A stretch of DNA of 64,000 bases from Vasconcelosia minhoensis LEGE 07310 (lineage in GTDB: Bacteria > Cyanobacteriota > Cyanobacteriia > Phormidesmidales > Phormidesmidaceae): assembly GCF_015207255.1 (NCBI RefSeq), contig NZ_JADEXG010000002.1, positions 62,001 to 126,000 on the forward strand. The letters are read 5' to 3'. The position numbers were made by a program, and so were the translations under genes. Below, one piece after another: positions 35,572 through 44,547 of the stretch (within the stretch, counting starts at the first letter, position 1; every line of letters starts with the position of its first letter). The notes under the pieces were generated by a model that had not been told where the DNA came from, searched no databases, and was given only the letters and a program-made list of their open reading frames with translations.

Positions 35572-37473
35572 CTAAAAGAAGAGCTGCGTTTGTAAATTGA
35601 ATACAAAAATGTCAGGATTGTCGCTGAAATTGTTGACATTGCGAATCAGGTAGAACGAGGGCACGATGGCGAAGTTTTGAGTCACCGGGTAGCGGTAGGA
35701 AATTTCCAGTTCCTCCTGGACGCCGCCATCGCCGCCGCCGGAAACTAAGAATCGGCGGCCGTCTAGCAGGGCAAAGGGCCGGACGTAGGAAATTGTGGCC
35801 AGCGCCCCTTCCTTCAGCAGGTCTGGCAAGGCCACGCCGAGCTGTAGGGCCTGCGCGTTGACATCGCCCGCTTCGCGCCCGGGTGTCGCCGCTGAAAGGT
35901 CGGTACTGCCGTAGCTGTAGCGGCCAAACAGCCCTAGCCAGTCCATCACCAGCCAGTCAAAGTTAAACAAAAAAGTATCAGCCGTCGCGCCATCTAACGG
36001 CCCGCCCAGGCCATCGTCTGCCAGGCCATAGAGCGGCTCACCGAGAGCCCCACCGACTAACCCAGACTGATTGGCTTCTAGCTCAGAGCGGGTGTAGAGA
36101 AATCTCAGGTTTAGTTCGTCTGTAGGATATAGGCCGATCTGGGCCGTTAACATATTTGTGCCGCCAAAGATGCCGCGACTGGGGTCGGCAGCGGCGCTGG
36201 TGCGTCGAATAAACTCGGTGGCCTCAGACAGATAGCCCACTCGCAGGTCGAGCCAGTCAGTAATGTCCAACTGGGCGATCACCCCTGAGCCGCGATCCAG
36301 CGTGTTGACCTGCGTGCCGCCGCTGGAGTTAAAGGTATTGGCCCCGGTCACTAGAAAGGTAAAGCGGTTGTTATCAAAATGCCGATACCAGTTAATTTTC
36401 GGCCCGATGACAATGGAGAGCCGATCGCCGACCGGAAAAGAGTAAAAGGCTTCCCGCAGCAGGACCGCGTCTTCTGCCTTGCCGCCCTGCTGAAGGGTAA
36501 AGGGCACCCCAAAGGTATTAAACAGACCCGCCGAAGCAAACGTATTGGCCGGGGCATTGCCGCTGCCCGCAGCCAGCTGTAGGGTGAGCCGGTCGGAGCC
36601 GGTGAAGGAGGTATCGAGATTCAGCCAGGTGAGGTAGCTAAAGGTAATTTCCGGATCGTCGGTAATTTCCCGGGTGCCGGGCGCTAGCGTAATCGGGTCG
36701 CGGGCGCCTGCGGCGAAGACATTGAGGCCCTCAGCAGTGACGTCGCCACCGGCAAAGGCACCATCGAGATGGGCGAATACGGTGCCGCTGAGCCGGGTGG
36801 TGGTCGAAAACTGGTTGGCCTCCAGCTCCGCTATGTCGGCTTCAACGATGTCTACCCGACCCCGGATATCAGCCAGCTCAGCCGCAAATTCTTCTTGCAG
36901 TCGGCGGATCGTATCCAGGTCGCCATCCGGACCGATCAGCTGAACGACTACGTCTAGACAGGCATTCAGCCCGGCGGCAAACTCATAGCGGGCTAAGGCG
37001 CGATCGCCGCGATAGGTGCGGTCTGGAAATCCCTCTAGGCAGCCGTATTCCTCAACCAGCCGCTGTAGGGCGGTGTAGACCCAGTCGCCGGGGGCCACGT
37101 CGCTCAGCTCGGAAAGGCTAGTAACCTGGGCCAGAGCACCGTCTAAAGACGAGGTGGCAGGTACCGCTTGAATGGGAGCATCGGTGGCTACTGTTAGAAC
37201 TGGGACCGCAGTTTCGGTCGCCGCCGGTGCGGTGTTGGTCAGCGTTTCTGCAAAATCAGCTTCTGCATCAGCTTTTGTTGAATCATTCCCAGCCGCTGCT
37301 AGGGCAGCGTCCAGAGGAGACAGCTCGGTTCCAAAGGCAGTGCTGGCTGAATTTTCGAAGATGGGTTCAGCCGCGATCGCGCGCTCAGCTAAAGCTAGCC
37401 CAGCTGCTAAAATTACCCACGCTAAAGCGCTTGGCAGAGGCTTCAGCCGCTGCCCTACCGCTGTTATGGACAT
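35572..37473 (-). CDS. SLH-domain iron-uptake-type porin (OprB family)
   Basis: A 633-residue outer-membrane beta-barrel. A signal peptide covers about residues 1-35 (ALAWVILAAGLALAERAIA). An SLH domain at about 120-180 includes GDWVYTALQRLVEEYGCLEGFPD and ALARYEFAAGLNACLD. A coiled coil follows (residues 190-220, RRLQEEFAAELADIRGRVDIV). The remainder is amphipathic barrel strands ending in the aromatic VFNLQTQLFF. Such cyanobacterial porins pass inorganic ions, including iron, rather than sugars. It lies between the urate hydroxylase and the purine permease, so a role in purine entry is conceivable but speculative. Confidence 0.9.
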   Translation of the reverse strand: MSITAVGQRLKPLPSALAWVILAAGLALAERAIAAEPIFENSASTAFGTELSPLDAALAAAGNDSTKADAEADFAETLTNTAPAATETAVPVLTVATDAPIQAVPATSSLDGALAQVTSLSELSDVAPGDWVYTALQRLVEEYGCLEGFPDRTYRGDRALARYEFAAGLNACLDVVVQLIGPDGDLDTIRRLQEEFAAELADIRGRVDIVEADIAELEANQFSTTTRLSGTVFAHLDGAFAGGDVTAEGLNVFAAGARDPITLAPGTREITDDPEITFSYLTWLNLDTSFTGSDRLTLQLAAGSGNAPANTFASAGLFNTFGVPFTLQQGGKAEDAVLLREAFYSFPVGDRLSIVIGPKINWYRHFDNNRFTFLVTGANTFNSSGGTQVNTLDRGSGVIAQLDITDWLDLRVGYLSEATEFIRRTSAAADPSRGIFGGTNMLTAQIGLYPTDELNLRFLYTRSELEANQSGLVGGALGEPLYGLADDGLGGPLDGATADTFLFNFDWLVMDWLGLFGRYSYGSTDLSAATPGREAGDVNAQALQLGVALPDLLKEGALATISYVRPFALLDGRRFLVSGGGDGGVQEELEISYRYPVTQNFAIVPSFYLIRNVNNFSDNPDIFVFNLQTQLFF

Positions 37474-37589
37474 ATTAAGTTTTCCTCACACCGTTTTAAT
37501 GATCCTTTAATCGGGTTTTAAGCTACCAGGATAGAAAGCTTAAAAAAAGTAGCTGGGAGAACAGTTCCCAAAAATAAACAGGTCTTCAT

Positions 37590-37606
37590 TTGTTCAGGAC
37601 GAACAA
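37590..37606. promoter_or_regulatory. Weak inverted repeat in the divergent porin/permease region
   Basis: TTGTTC-AGGAC-GAACAA has perfect 6-bp arms and sits in the 255-bp spacer between the divergent porin and NCS2 permease genes. It could be a regulator site for the urate module. No cognate regulator is encoded nearby. Confidence 0.3.
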
Positions 37607-37728
37607 TCAGCGAAAATCCTTTCTTGGTAATTTGGCATACAGCTCTAGCTTCAGACTTTTTTGGCTCAACCATCGGGTTGCATAGCTAGATAGACCTGAA
37701 TTTCGCTCCGAGGGGGAGGATGAGGCCG

Positions 37729-39144
37729 ATGACAAATGAAGAACTCCGGTTAGAGGCAGTCGGGCAAACGAGCACGGCAACTGAGGAAAAGCCTTCCCCA
37801 TCAGCCGTTTCTTCCGATTTGATTTATGGCTTAGACGCCAGACCGCCGTTGAGAGAGGCTATCTTTGCGGCTTTACAGCATGTGCTGGCGTCGTTTGTTG
37901 GCATTGTTACCCCATCGCTGATTGTGGGTGGAGCCCTGGGCCTGCAGCCGGCGACGACGGCCTATTTGGTCAGCATGTCGCTGTTTGTCTCAGGCATCGC
38001 CACCTTTATCCAGGCGAAGCGGATTGGGCCAGTGGGCTCTGGGCTGCTCAGCGTGCAGGGCACCAGTTTTGCCTTTATCGGACCGATTATTGGGGCGGGG
38101 AGTGCCGCGATCTCAGCGGGTGTGTCGCCAGAGGCTGCCTTGGGTACGGTGTTTGGGCTCTGCTTTTTTGGCTCCTTGATCGAAATGATTTTTAGCCAAT
38201 TGATTCAGTTTGCCAGCCGGGTGATTACACCACTCGTCACCGGAACTGTCGTCTCGCTGATTGGCCTAACTTTAATCAACGTCGGCATCACGGCGATTGG
38301 CGGCGGCGCTCCGGCCCGCGAGGCAGGTACCTTTGGCAGCCCTCAGAATCTCTTTCTGGCCGGACTGGTGCTGGTGATTATCATCGTCCTCAACAGCGCT
38401 CGCAATCCGTTTCTGCGCATGGCTTCGATTGCGATTGGCCTGATTGTAGGCTACGTCGTCGCGCTGTTCATGGGTCTCGTGAACCTGAGCAGCCTCAGCA
38501 ACCTGTCGTTCTTTGAATTTCCGATTCCCTTCAGCTTTGGCTTTGGCTTTAGTCCAGTTGCTTTTATCCCCTTTGCCTTTCTCTTTTTAATTACGACTAT
38601 CGAATCGATTGGCGACCTGACGGCTACCTCGGCCATTACCGGCGAGCCGATTCAGGGCGAAACCTACTTCCGCCGGATTAAGGGCGGCGTCTTGGGAGAT
38701 GGCGTCAATTCGCTGATTGCCGCCTGTTTCAACACTTTTCCCAACACGACCTTTAGCCAGAACAACGGGGTGATTCAGCTGACCGGCGTTGGCAGCCGCT
38801 ACGTTGGCTTTTTTATCGCCGGAATTTTTCTGATCTCCGGCCTATTTCCCCTGATTGGCGGCGTTTTACAGGCCATTCCACAGCCGGTGCTGGGCGGTGC
38901 GACGATTATTATGTTCGGCAGCGTCGCGGCAGCTGGCGTCCGCATTCTCTCGACGGTTGACTTTAATAAGCGATCGTCAATTATCCTCGCCACGTCTCTC
39001 GGGCTGGGGCTGGGCGTTACCTTCGCGCCCGACGTGCTGGATAATATGCCCGAGCTCGTGAAAAGCATTTTCGCCTCGGGCATCGCCACCGGCGGCCTCT
39101 GCGCGCTAATTTTGAATATCCTGCTGCCGGGCCAGCGGGACTAA
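37729..39144 (+). CDS. NCS2 family purine (uracil/xanthine/urate) permease
   Basis: 471 residues from ATG 37729, which has GGAGG 9 nt upstream; at the other ATG, 37720, that GGAGG would touch the start codon. About 12-14 membrane segments are present. ALQHVLASFVGIVTPSLIVG is the family start with the QH pair. TTIESIGDLTATSAITGEPI carries the TM8 Glu region, and NTFPNTTFSQNNGVIQLTGVGSRYVG the NCS2 signature QNxGxxxxT. The substrate is most likely xanthine or urate, because the urate hydroxylase and OHCU decarboxylase genes are close by. Confidence 0.9.
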   Translation: MTNEELRLEAVGQTSTATEEKPSPSAVSSDLIYGLDARPPLREAIFAALQHVLASFVGIVTPSLIVGGALGLQPATTAYLVSMSLFVSGIATFIQAKRIGPVGSGLLSVQGTSFAFIGPIIGAGSAAISAGVSPEAALGTVFGLCFFGSLIEMIFSQLIQFASRVITPLVTGTVVSLIGLTLINVGITAIGGGAPAREAGTFGSPQNLFLAGLVLVIIIVLNSARNPFLRMASIAIGLIVGYVVALFMGLVNLSSLSNLSFFEFPIPFSFGFGFSPVAFIPFAFLFLITTIESIGDLTATSAITGEPIQGETYFRRIKGGVLGDGVNSLIAACFNTFPNTTFSQNNGVIQLTGVGSRYVGFFIAGIFLISGLFPLIGGVLQAIPQPVLGGATIIMFGSVAAAGVRILSTVDFNKRSSIILATSLGLGLGVTFAPDVLDNMPELVKSIFASGIATGGLCALILNILLPGQRD

Positions 39145-39159
39145 GCTTTGCCGCCTGAG

Positions 39160-39987
39160 TCAGGAAGTCTCTTCGTCATCTTCCCAAACTTCAAACGCTT
39201 CAATATCAATTGTTTCTTTAGCGTTTCCTTTTGCTTTTGAGGCTTTGGGAGAGAAGGGTTCTGGCCGCTGAAACGAACTGCTCTGCAAGCGATCTTTTGC
39301 CTCAGAAACCCGCTGCTGCATCTGGTCTTTGACCTGCTGAGTTTTCTCACGCAGCTGGTCTGCTAGTTCAGGCAGGTTCTGCTGGGAGAGTTTTTCGGTC
39401 TGAGCCTGGAGCTGCTCGGCCAGTGACTGAGCACCCTTGGCAAAGGAGCGCCAGTCGGTGGGGTCAAACTCGGACTGGGCAGTAGCTGGGTCGAGGCCAT
39501 CGGCGTAGAGCTCGGCCTGCTCGATGGCTTCGGCCCCGACCATAATTCGCTTGCGACCAGCGCTAATCAAGGCCGCCGCCGAGAGGCCATAGACCCCTTC
39601 GATGGTGTCGCGCTCAGCGGCAAACAGGTAGCGAGTCACGGTTCCCGTGCGAATATCCAGACAAAAATCGATCAGGTGGCCGACTCGGTCACCGGCATCT
39701 GTCCAGACTTCCAGGCCAATCATGGGCTGGGCGGCGTCCAGGTCTGGGGTGTCACGCTCCCCCTCTACCAAAATTCCGTCATGGCCAATATTCTTCAGCT
39801 GCTCCCAGCTGAAGCGCTGCTGGCTGCGGCCCCAAAAGCCCGATTTGCAGGTTAGACCCTTCACCTGAGACGATTTAACCTCGACTAAAAGCTGCTCCAC
39901 CTGGCCGACTTCTTCGGTGGTGTCATAGTCCATTACCAGGCGACCCAGCAGCTGGCTCTGACGAATAATGGTATCAGCGTCGTTCAT
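39160..39987 (-). CDS. PRC-barrel domain protein
   Basis: 275 residues. Two PRC-barrel-like units are visible: residues 8-75 (SQLLGRLVMDYDTTEEVGQV, VKGLTCKSGFWGRS) and 80-160 (MIGLEVWTDAGDRVGHLIDF, GTVTRYLFAA). A Gln/Lys-rich coiled coil (residues 180-240) and an acidic tail (AFEVWEDDEETS) follow. The family includes photosynthetic reaction-centre H-subunit relatives and RimM. The cyanobacterial two-barrel proteins are uncharacterised. No membrane segment is present. It is convergent with the permease. Confidence 0.82.
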   Translation of the reverse strand: MNDADTIIRQSQLLGRLVMDYDTTEEVGQVEQLLVEVKSSQVKGLTCKSGFWGRSQQRFSWEQLKNIGHDGILVEGERDTPDLDAAQPMIGLEVWTDAGDRVGHLIDFCLDIRTGTVTRYLFAAERDTIEGVYGLSAAALISAGRKRIMVGAEAIEQAELYADGLDPATAQSEFDPTDWRSFAKGAQSLAEQLQAQTEKLSQQNLPELADQLREKTQQVKDQMQQRVSEAKDRLQSSSFQRPEPFSPKASKAKGNAKETIDIEAFEVWEDDEETS

Positions 39988-40065
39988 AGCAGTTTTCCTT
40001 AACCCAGATGAGCTCTTATAATCAATTGCCTGATCTCCGCTCTATTTCAGTTTATCGAAGCCTAG

Positions 40066-40935
40066 ATGTTTGAGGGGTTTATCAGCCAGCGGATTAAAAC
40101 CGCTGAGGCGACCATCTTTGCGCGGGTAGGCGGCAGCGGCCCGCCGCTGCTGCTACTGCATGGCTATCCCCAAACCCATGTGATGTGGCATCGGGTCGCG
40201 CCTCAGCTCGCTCAGCGCTTCACCGTGGTCTGTACCGACCTGCGGGGCTACGGCGATAGCGACAAGCCACCCGCCGACTCGACCCATGCGGCCTATGGCA
40301 AGCGCAGGATGGCAGCGGATCAGGTGGCGGTGATGCAGCAGCTTGGCTTTGAGCAGTTTAGGGCAGTCGGCCACGATCGCGGCGGGCGGGTTCTGCATCG
40401 GCTGCTGCTTGACTATCCGCAGCGGGTCAGCCGAGCGGCGCTGCTGGATATTGTGCCGACTCGCCACGTTTTCAACACGATCGATCAGCAGATGGCGACG
40501 ATCTATGAACATTGGTTTTTCCTGATCCAGCCCGATGGCTTTCCCGAATACCTGATTGGCCAGGACCCAGACTACTACCTGTCTGCCAAGCTGCGTCGCT
40601 GGAGTGCCCGCTTTGAAGCTTTTAGCCCCGAGGCCATGGCTGAGTATCAGCGCTGCTTTCGCCAGCCCGAGACGATCCACGCCACCTGCGAAGACTACCG
40701 GGCTGCTGCCACCATTGACCTAGCTCACGACGAAGCCGACCAGGATCAGAAAATTCAATGCCCGCTGCTGCTGCTTTGGGGGCAGGCCGGGGCGATGGAG
40801 CGCTGCTATGACGTACTGGAGGTATGGCGCGATCGCGCGTCCCAAGTTCAGGGTTACAGTATCCCCGGCGGCCATTTCCTCCCAGAAGAAGCCCCCGCCG
40901 AAACGCTCCAGGCGCTGCTGGCGTTCTTTCAGTAA
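40066..40935 (+). CDS. Alpha/beta hydrolase, haloacetate (fluoroacetate) dehalogenase-like
   Basis: 289 residues. The nucleophile elbow is VGHDRGGRVLHR, with Asp104 in place of Ser and the carboxylate-binding Arg105/Arg108. Asp128 follows in ALLDIVPTRHVF. His149-Trp150 (IYEHWFFL) match the halide-binding pair of fluoroacetate dehalogenases, and CEDYRAAATIDLAHD the family's lid segment. The general-base His is expected in IPGGHFLPEE. These residues together distinguish it from epoxide hydrolases. The natural substrate in a cyanobacterium is unknown. Confidence 0.85.
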   Translation: MFEGFISQRIKTAEATIFARVGGSGPPLLLLHGYPQTHVMWHRVAPQLAQRFTVVCTDLRGYGDSDKPPADSTHAAYGKRRMAADQVAVMQQLGFEQFRAVGHDRGGRVLHRLLLDYPQRVSRAALLDIVPTRHVFNTIDQQMATIYEHWFFLIQPDGFPEYLIGQDPDYYLSAKLRRWSARFEAFSPEAMAEYQRCFRQPETIHATCEDYRAAATIDLAHDEADQDQKIQCPLLLLWGQAGAMERCYDVLEVWRDRASQVQGYSIPGGHFLPEEAPAETLQALLAFFQ

Positions 40936-41149
40936 AAATGTTTCGCTCAATACCATCGTCTGCCGCGACTCGATGGCTATGTCATGAACCTGGATCAAAT
41001 CGTTCAATTCCATGCCCTGAGCTTTTTTCACCCCAGTATCTGCGGATCTGCGACTGGGCTGGGAAAGCGACCCGACCCAAGGCTTCATAAGATCCTCAGA
41101 TCTACTTTTTATGCTGAAGCTGAAGACCGATTTCTCTAGGAGGCTTCTC

Positions 41150-41668
41150 ATGCTCACTGCAATGCCTACTGCAACCGCTCAAGTTTCTACCCAATACCGC
41201 TTTCTGGTCATTGGCTACGGGAACGAGCAGCGCGGCGACGATGCCGTCGGTCCCAAGGTCGCCAAAGCTGTGGCCGACTGGCAGCTCCCATCGGTTAAGC
41301 CGATAGCGGTGCATCAGCTCACGCCAGCGCTCGCCGCCGACATTGCCGCAGCCGAATACGTGATTTTTGTCGATGCCTGCGGGGAGCGCTGTGCCCAAAC
41401 GGTCCAACTTGATCCGATTGTAGTAGGCAGCCAGGTTCCCAACACGGTTTCTTCCAGCACCCACAGCTGTAGCCCCTGGGCCTTGCTGAATCTTACCCGC
41501 AGGATCTACGGACGTCATCCCCAGTCCTGGCTGCTGCAGGTTGCGACCGAACGTTACAACCTGGGCGACCCGCTTTCGAGCACCGCCGTGGATGGCTGCG
41601 ATCGCGCCCTCAGAAAAATTGAGCAGTTCCTCAAAACCTACCAGCGACCCACCTGGCAACCTGCCTAA
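41150..41668 (+). CDS. Hydrogenase maturation protease family protein
   Basis: 172 residues from ATG 41150, with AGGAGG 6-7 nt upstream; the longer open frame to 41111 lacks this. FLVIGYGNEQRGDDAVGP is the HycI/HyaD/HoxW N-terminal signature with the first nickel-binding acid. IFVDACGE carries the second and SSSTHSCSPWALL the His. The enzymes clip the C-terminus of the [NiFe] large subunit. No hydrogenase structural gene is in this window, so the partner is elsewhere or the protein has another role. Confidence 0.85.
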   Translation: MLTAMPTATAQVSTQYRFLVIGYGNEQRGDDAVGPKVAKAVADWQLPSVKPIAVHQLTPALAADIAAAEYVIFVDACGERCAQTVQLDPIVVGSQVPNTVSSSTHSCSPWALLNLTRRIYGRHPQSWLLQVATERYNLGDPLSSTAVDGCDRALRKIEQFLKTYQRPTWQPA

Positions 41669-41743
41669 ACTGGTCAAAGACTCACCTGCGCGACAGCCGG
41701 GGTCATAGAATTAGGGGGCAATCTTTTGAAGGTAGGCTATGAA

Positions 41744-42049
41744 ATGGCAACGCTGGCTGGGGATGTTTGTGGGCGTTCTTTAGATTTGGAACTGCGGCCC
41801 ACCGAGCTGATTGTTTTTGGCAATCCCGCCGTGGGAACGCCACTGATGCAGTGCCAGCAATCCGTCGCAATCGATCTGCCGCAGAAGGCCCTGATCTGGC
41901 AGGATGCTCAGGATCGCGTCTGGCTCGGTTATAACCAGCCTGCCTATTTGAAACAGCGCCACAGCGTCGAAGGCTGCGATGAGCTGCTCGACCGGATTGC
42001 CGGAGTCCTAGATGGGCTCGCCCAGGCAGCAACTGATCCTGGTGAATAA
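41744..42049 (+). CDS. DUF302 family protein, short at the N-terminus
   Basis: 101 residues from ATG 41744 (a TTG at 41726 is in frame). LELRPTELIVFGNPAVGTPLMQ and VAIDLPQKALIWQDAQDRVWL are the conserved DUF302 core, and YNQPAYLKQRHSVEG and a helix end the domain. The usual first 30 or so residues of the family (the strand and helix before the HA..G.ELRPT block) are absent here. The gene may be 5'-truncated or the subfamily simply shorter. The function is unknown. Confidence 0.75.
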   Translation: MATLAGDVCGRSLDLELRPTELIVFGNPAVGTPLMQCQQSVAIDLPQKALIWQDAQDRVWLGYNQPAYLKQRHSVEGCDELLDRIAGVLDGLAQAATDPGE

Positions 42050-42084
42050 TGCCCCTACCTGAGTTAGCATGGGCCTGTTGTTCT

Positions 42085-42109
42085 CCTACGCAATCTCAGA
42101 TTGCGTAGG
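42085..42109. terminator. Perfect 11-bp hairpin between convergent genes
   Basis: CCTACGCAATC-TCA-GATTGCGTAGG forms a perfect 11-bp stem with a 3-nt loop in the 76-bp gap between the convergent DUF302 and monooxygenase genes. There is no strong T-run on either side, so factor-independent termination is uncertain. Confidence 0.5.
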
Positions 42110-42125
42110 AAGGCGCTGTCTACAG

Positions 42126-43769
42126 CTATCTTGGCAGCATCAGGGCTGGGTCGGTAGTTTTGGGACTAGCGGTCTTAGTCCGCGATACACCGAAATAGCT
42201 CTGAACTGCTTGGTGAAGGGCGTCAGCCTCAACCGCGTTTGTTCTAAGGGCTAGGTAAGCATCAGGGCGAACGAGGTAGGCGGTGGAATTGCGTCCGTGA
42301 AACCTGGCGAGAGTTTTAGTGTCACAGCCTAGCGTGTTAGGCTGCGCGTTGGGCGTAACAATATGGACTTTGAGGCTAAAGGTCGCTTCGAGCGCTTCCC
42401 TAAGCTTGAGTAGAGGCTCAATATTGCCCTCACGAGTGCATACAAAAAGATGATGGTGGGCATAGTCGAGGAGCGTATAGCTGCTTACGGTTCTATCTTT
42501 TTGAACAAAGCTGACGTAGGGCCATCGCTTACCCGGTTCGGGGGCAGCCTTGGGAAACCCTTTAGTTTTGTCTTGAATTAACCAGCCGCGATCGTAGTCA
42601 ATACCCGTTTGACTGACGATCCGAAAGAGCTGTTTCTGTGCGCCCGGCAGGCGAGTGACTAGCTTGATTAGAGGTGCAAACAGGTATGCTCGAATAAAGT
42701 TGGCCATTGGGGCCTGTTCACTAATCGTTTGAAAAATCTGGTCGGTTGTTTTGAGCAGCTTTTGGGCAACTGGGTGGCGCTCGGCATGGTACGAGTCGAG
42801 GGCCTTCTCGGACAGCTCACCTTTCACCACTAGCGCCAGCTTCCAGGCCAGATTGTGGGCATCTTGCAGGCCGGTGTTCATACCCTGGCCACCAACCGGG
42901 GTATGGATGTGGGCGGCATCACCAACAAAGAAAATACGGCCTTTGCTGAAATGTTCGACGCTACGGCTGTGGATGCGGTAGGACGTATACCAAGCCGGGT
43001 CGCTGACTTCAGGATGTCCCGGAAAATTGTTGTGCACAAAATCGCAGAAGTCCTCAGCGGTGGGGTCTTCCTCCCCGAATTCGGGCGGCAGGGTGCTGAT
43101 CACTCGATAGCGCCGGTCGGCTGGCAGTGGGAAGAGAGCAATGTCTCCTTTGCGACTAAAGTTGAGCGCGATCGCGTCCCCCACCTCTCCGTTCACCGTG
43201 GCATCCATGACCATAAACCTTTCCTCGACCGTATTTCCGGTAAAGGGCATATTGACCTGCTTGCGAATTAGGCTGTGGGCACCGTCGGCGGCAATCACAT
43301 AGCGGGCTTGGACGGTCTCCGTTTCCCCATCGAAGCGCGTTAGGTCGGCTCGGACGCCTGCCTCGTCCTGCTGCAGCGCTGTCAGCTCGGTTTCCCACTC
43401 CAGACTGCGACCCAAGCTCTGTAAGTGCTGATAGAGCAGCTTTTCCGTCTCGCTCTGCTCAAGCATGAGACCAAAGCTGTAGCGCGTTTTACCGTCCCCC
43501 GCGCCATAGATATTGATTTCGGTCTTGCCGCTGTGCTCGTGTAGCACTCCCCCCCGAACCCGGCGTCCTTGGGTCAGGAAGCTATCGACAATGGCCATCT
43601 GCTCTAGCAGCTCTAGCGAGCGGGGCTGAATGACTAGCGCCCTTGAGTTCTCCGAGAAAGCGGCTTTCTTGTCAATTAGCCGGATATTGATTCCGTAGTT
43701 TGCCAGCAGTGAGGCTGCCATCAGCCCTGAGGGACCACCGCCTACAATCAGGATGTCTATCTTGGCCAT
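42126..43769 (-). CDS. FAD-dependent aromatic-ring-hydroxylase-type monooxygenase 1
   Basis: 547 residues from ATG 43769 (GGAGG 8 nt upstream). FAD motif IDILIVGGGPSGLMAASLLA is at residues 4-24, DG motif AADGAHSLIRKQ near 165, and GD motif FFVGDAAHIHTPVGGQGMNTG near 285. The C-terminal 150 residues form the thioredoxin-like third domain of the phenol hydroxylase/PgaE/Rox group (AYLVRPDAYLALRTNA). These enzymes hydroxylate phenols, polyketides or rifamycins. The divergent TetR gene and its operators indicate substrate-inducible expression. Confidence 0.88.
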   Translation of the reverse strand: MAKIDILIVGGGPSGLMAASLLANYGINIRLIDKKAAFSENSRALVIQPRSLELLEQMAIVDSFLTQGRRVRGGVLHEHSGKTEINIYGAGDGKTRYSFGLMLEQSETEKLLYQHLQSLGRSLEWETELTALQQDEAGVRADLTRFDGETETVQARYVIAADGAHSLIRKQVNMPFTGNTVEERFMVMDATVNGEVGDAIALNFSRKGDIALFPLPADRRYRVISTLPPEFGEEDPTAEDFCDFVHNNFPGHPEVSDPAWYTSYRIHSRSVEHFSKGRIFFVGDAAHIHTPVGGQGMNTGLQDAHNLAWKLALVVKGELSEKALDSYHAERHPVAQKLLKTTDQIFQTISEQAPMANFIRAYLFAPLIKLVTRLPGAQKQLFRIVSQTGIDYDRGWLIQDKTKGFPKAAPEPGKRWPYVSFVQKDRTVSSYTLLDYAHHHLFVCTREGNIEPLLKLREALEATFSLKVHIVTPNAQPNTLGCDTKTLARFHGRNSTAYLVRPDAYLALRTNAVEADALHQAVQSYFGVSRTKTASPKTTDPALMLPR

Positions 43770-43803
43770 TTGTCTTTCCTCCAAAGCGGATTATTTCCCG
43801 AAA

Positions 43804-43879
43804 TGACCGAACGGTTCAGTCATTTACTCTTGTGGTACCATTACTTTCAGATGTTGTCAAGGTGACCGAACGGTTCAGT
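43804..43879. promoter_or_regulatory. Pair of identical TetR-type operators
   Basis: TGACCGAACGGTTCAGT occurs exactly twice, at 43804-43820 and 43863-43879, 59 bp apart. Each copy contains the palindrome ACCG-AA-CGGT. They flank the divergent promoters of the monooxygenase (minus) and TetR (plus) genes. The second copy ends 8 nt before the TetR ATG. Autorepression and repression of the monooxygenase are the natural reading. Confidence 0.88.
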
Positions 43880-43887
43880 TAGCTTTT

Positions 43888-44502
43888 ATGATTGCCAAGA
43901 CCCCGCTAGACCTGAAGAGTCCAAAGGCCCGTCAAATTTTAGAGGGGGCCAAGACCGCCTTTTTAGAGCTCGGCTATGAGGGTGCGAGTACCGATGAAAT
44001 CGTCAGGCGGGCCGGGGTTTCTAAGGGAACGCTATATAACTACTTTCCCGATAAGCAGTCCCTATTCAGAGCGTTTGTCGAAGGCGAATGTCAGAGGCAA
44101 ATCAGCCAGATCTTTGAAATCTCAAATCCTGAGGATACCGAGTCAACGCTGCGGGAAATTGCCCAGCATATTGCGAAGCTGCTGACGTCGCCCGCGATGC
44201 ACAGCATTTTTCGACTGGTCGCCGCCGAAACGCCTCGCTTCCCGGATCTCGCCCGCACCTTTTTTGACTCCGGCCCAGACCTAGGCGTCCGCCGTCTGGC
44301 TCAGTTCTTAGCCGCCGCGGTGGCGCGGGGCGACCTAAAGATTGACGACATCGAGCTGGCGGCCAGTCAGTTTGAGCAGCTCTGCCGGGCCGATATTTTT
44401 CATAAGCAGCTGTTCCATATTCGCCAGTCGTTTACCCAGTCGGAAATCGACCGGGTAGCCGATGGTGCTGTGTACGTGTTTCTTAGGGCGTATCACCCGT
44501 AG
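43888..44502 (+). CDS. TetR family regulator of the adjacent monooxygenase
   Basis: 204 residues. The HTH is residues 15-60: ILEGAKTAFLELGYEGASTD, EIVRRAGVSKGTLYNYFPDK. The ligand domain begins SLFRAFVEGECQRQI and ends with a TetR_C-like helical bundle (IDDIELAASQFEQLCRADIF). It resembles the AcrR/TetR_C_7 group. Position and the two identical palindromes on either side of the promoter region make it the likely repressor of both itself and monooxygenase 1, possibly also of monooxygenase 2 downstream. Confidence 0.9.
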   Translation: MIAKTPLDLKSPKARQILEGAKTAFLELGYEGASTDEIVRRAGVSKGTLYNYFPDKQSLFRAFVEGECQRQISQIFEISNPEDTESTLREIAQHIAKLLTSPAMHSIFRLVAAETPRFPDLARTFFDSGPDLGVRRLAQFLAAAVARGDLKIDDIELAASQFEQLCRADIFHKQLFHIRQSFTQSEIDRVADGAVYVFLRAYHP

Positions 44503-44547
44503 CTGTTATCAAGGATGATTTAGCTGGTTGCGGGCTTGTTGAGAAGT

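Noticed and set aside
40720-41157. 145-codon minus-strand frame behind the dehalogenase-like gene
   Set aside because: It mostly lies antisense to the hydrolase gene, and the spacer part has no start signal or recognisable domain.
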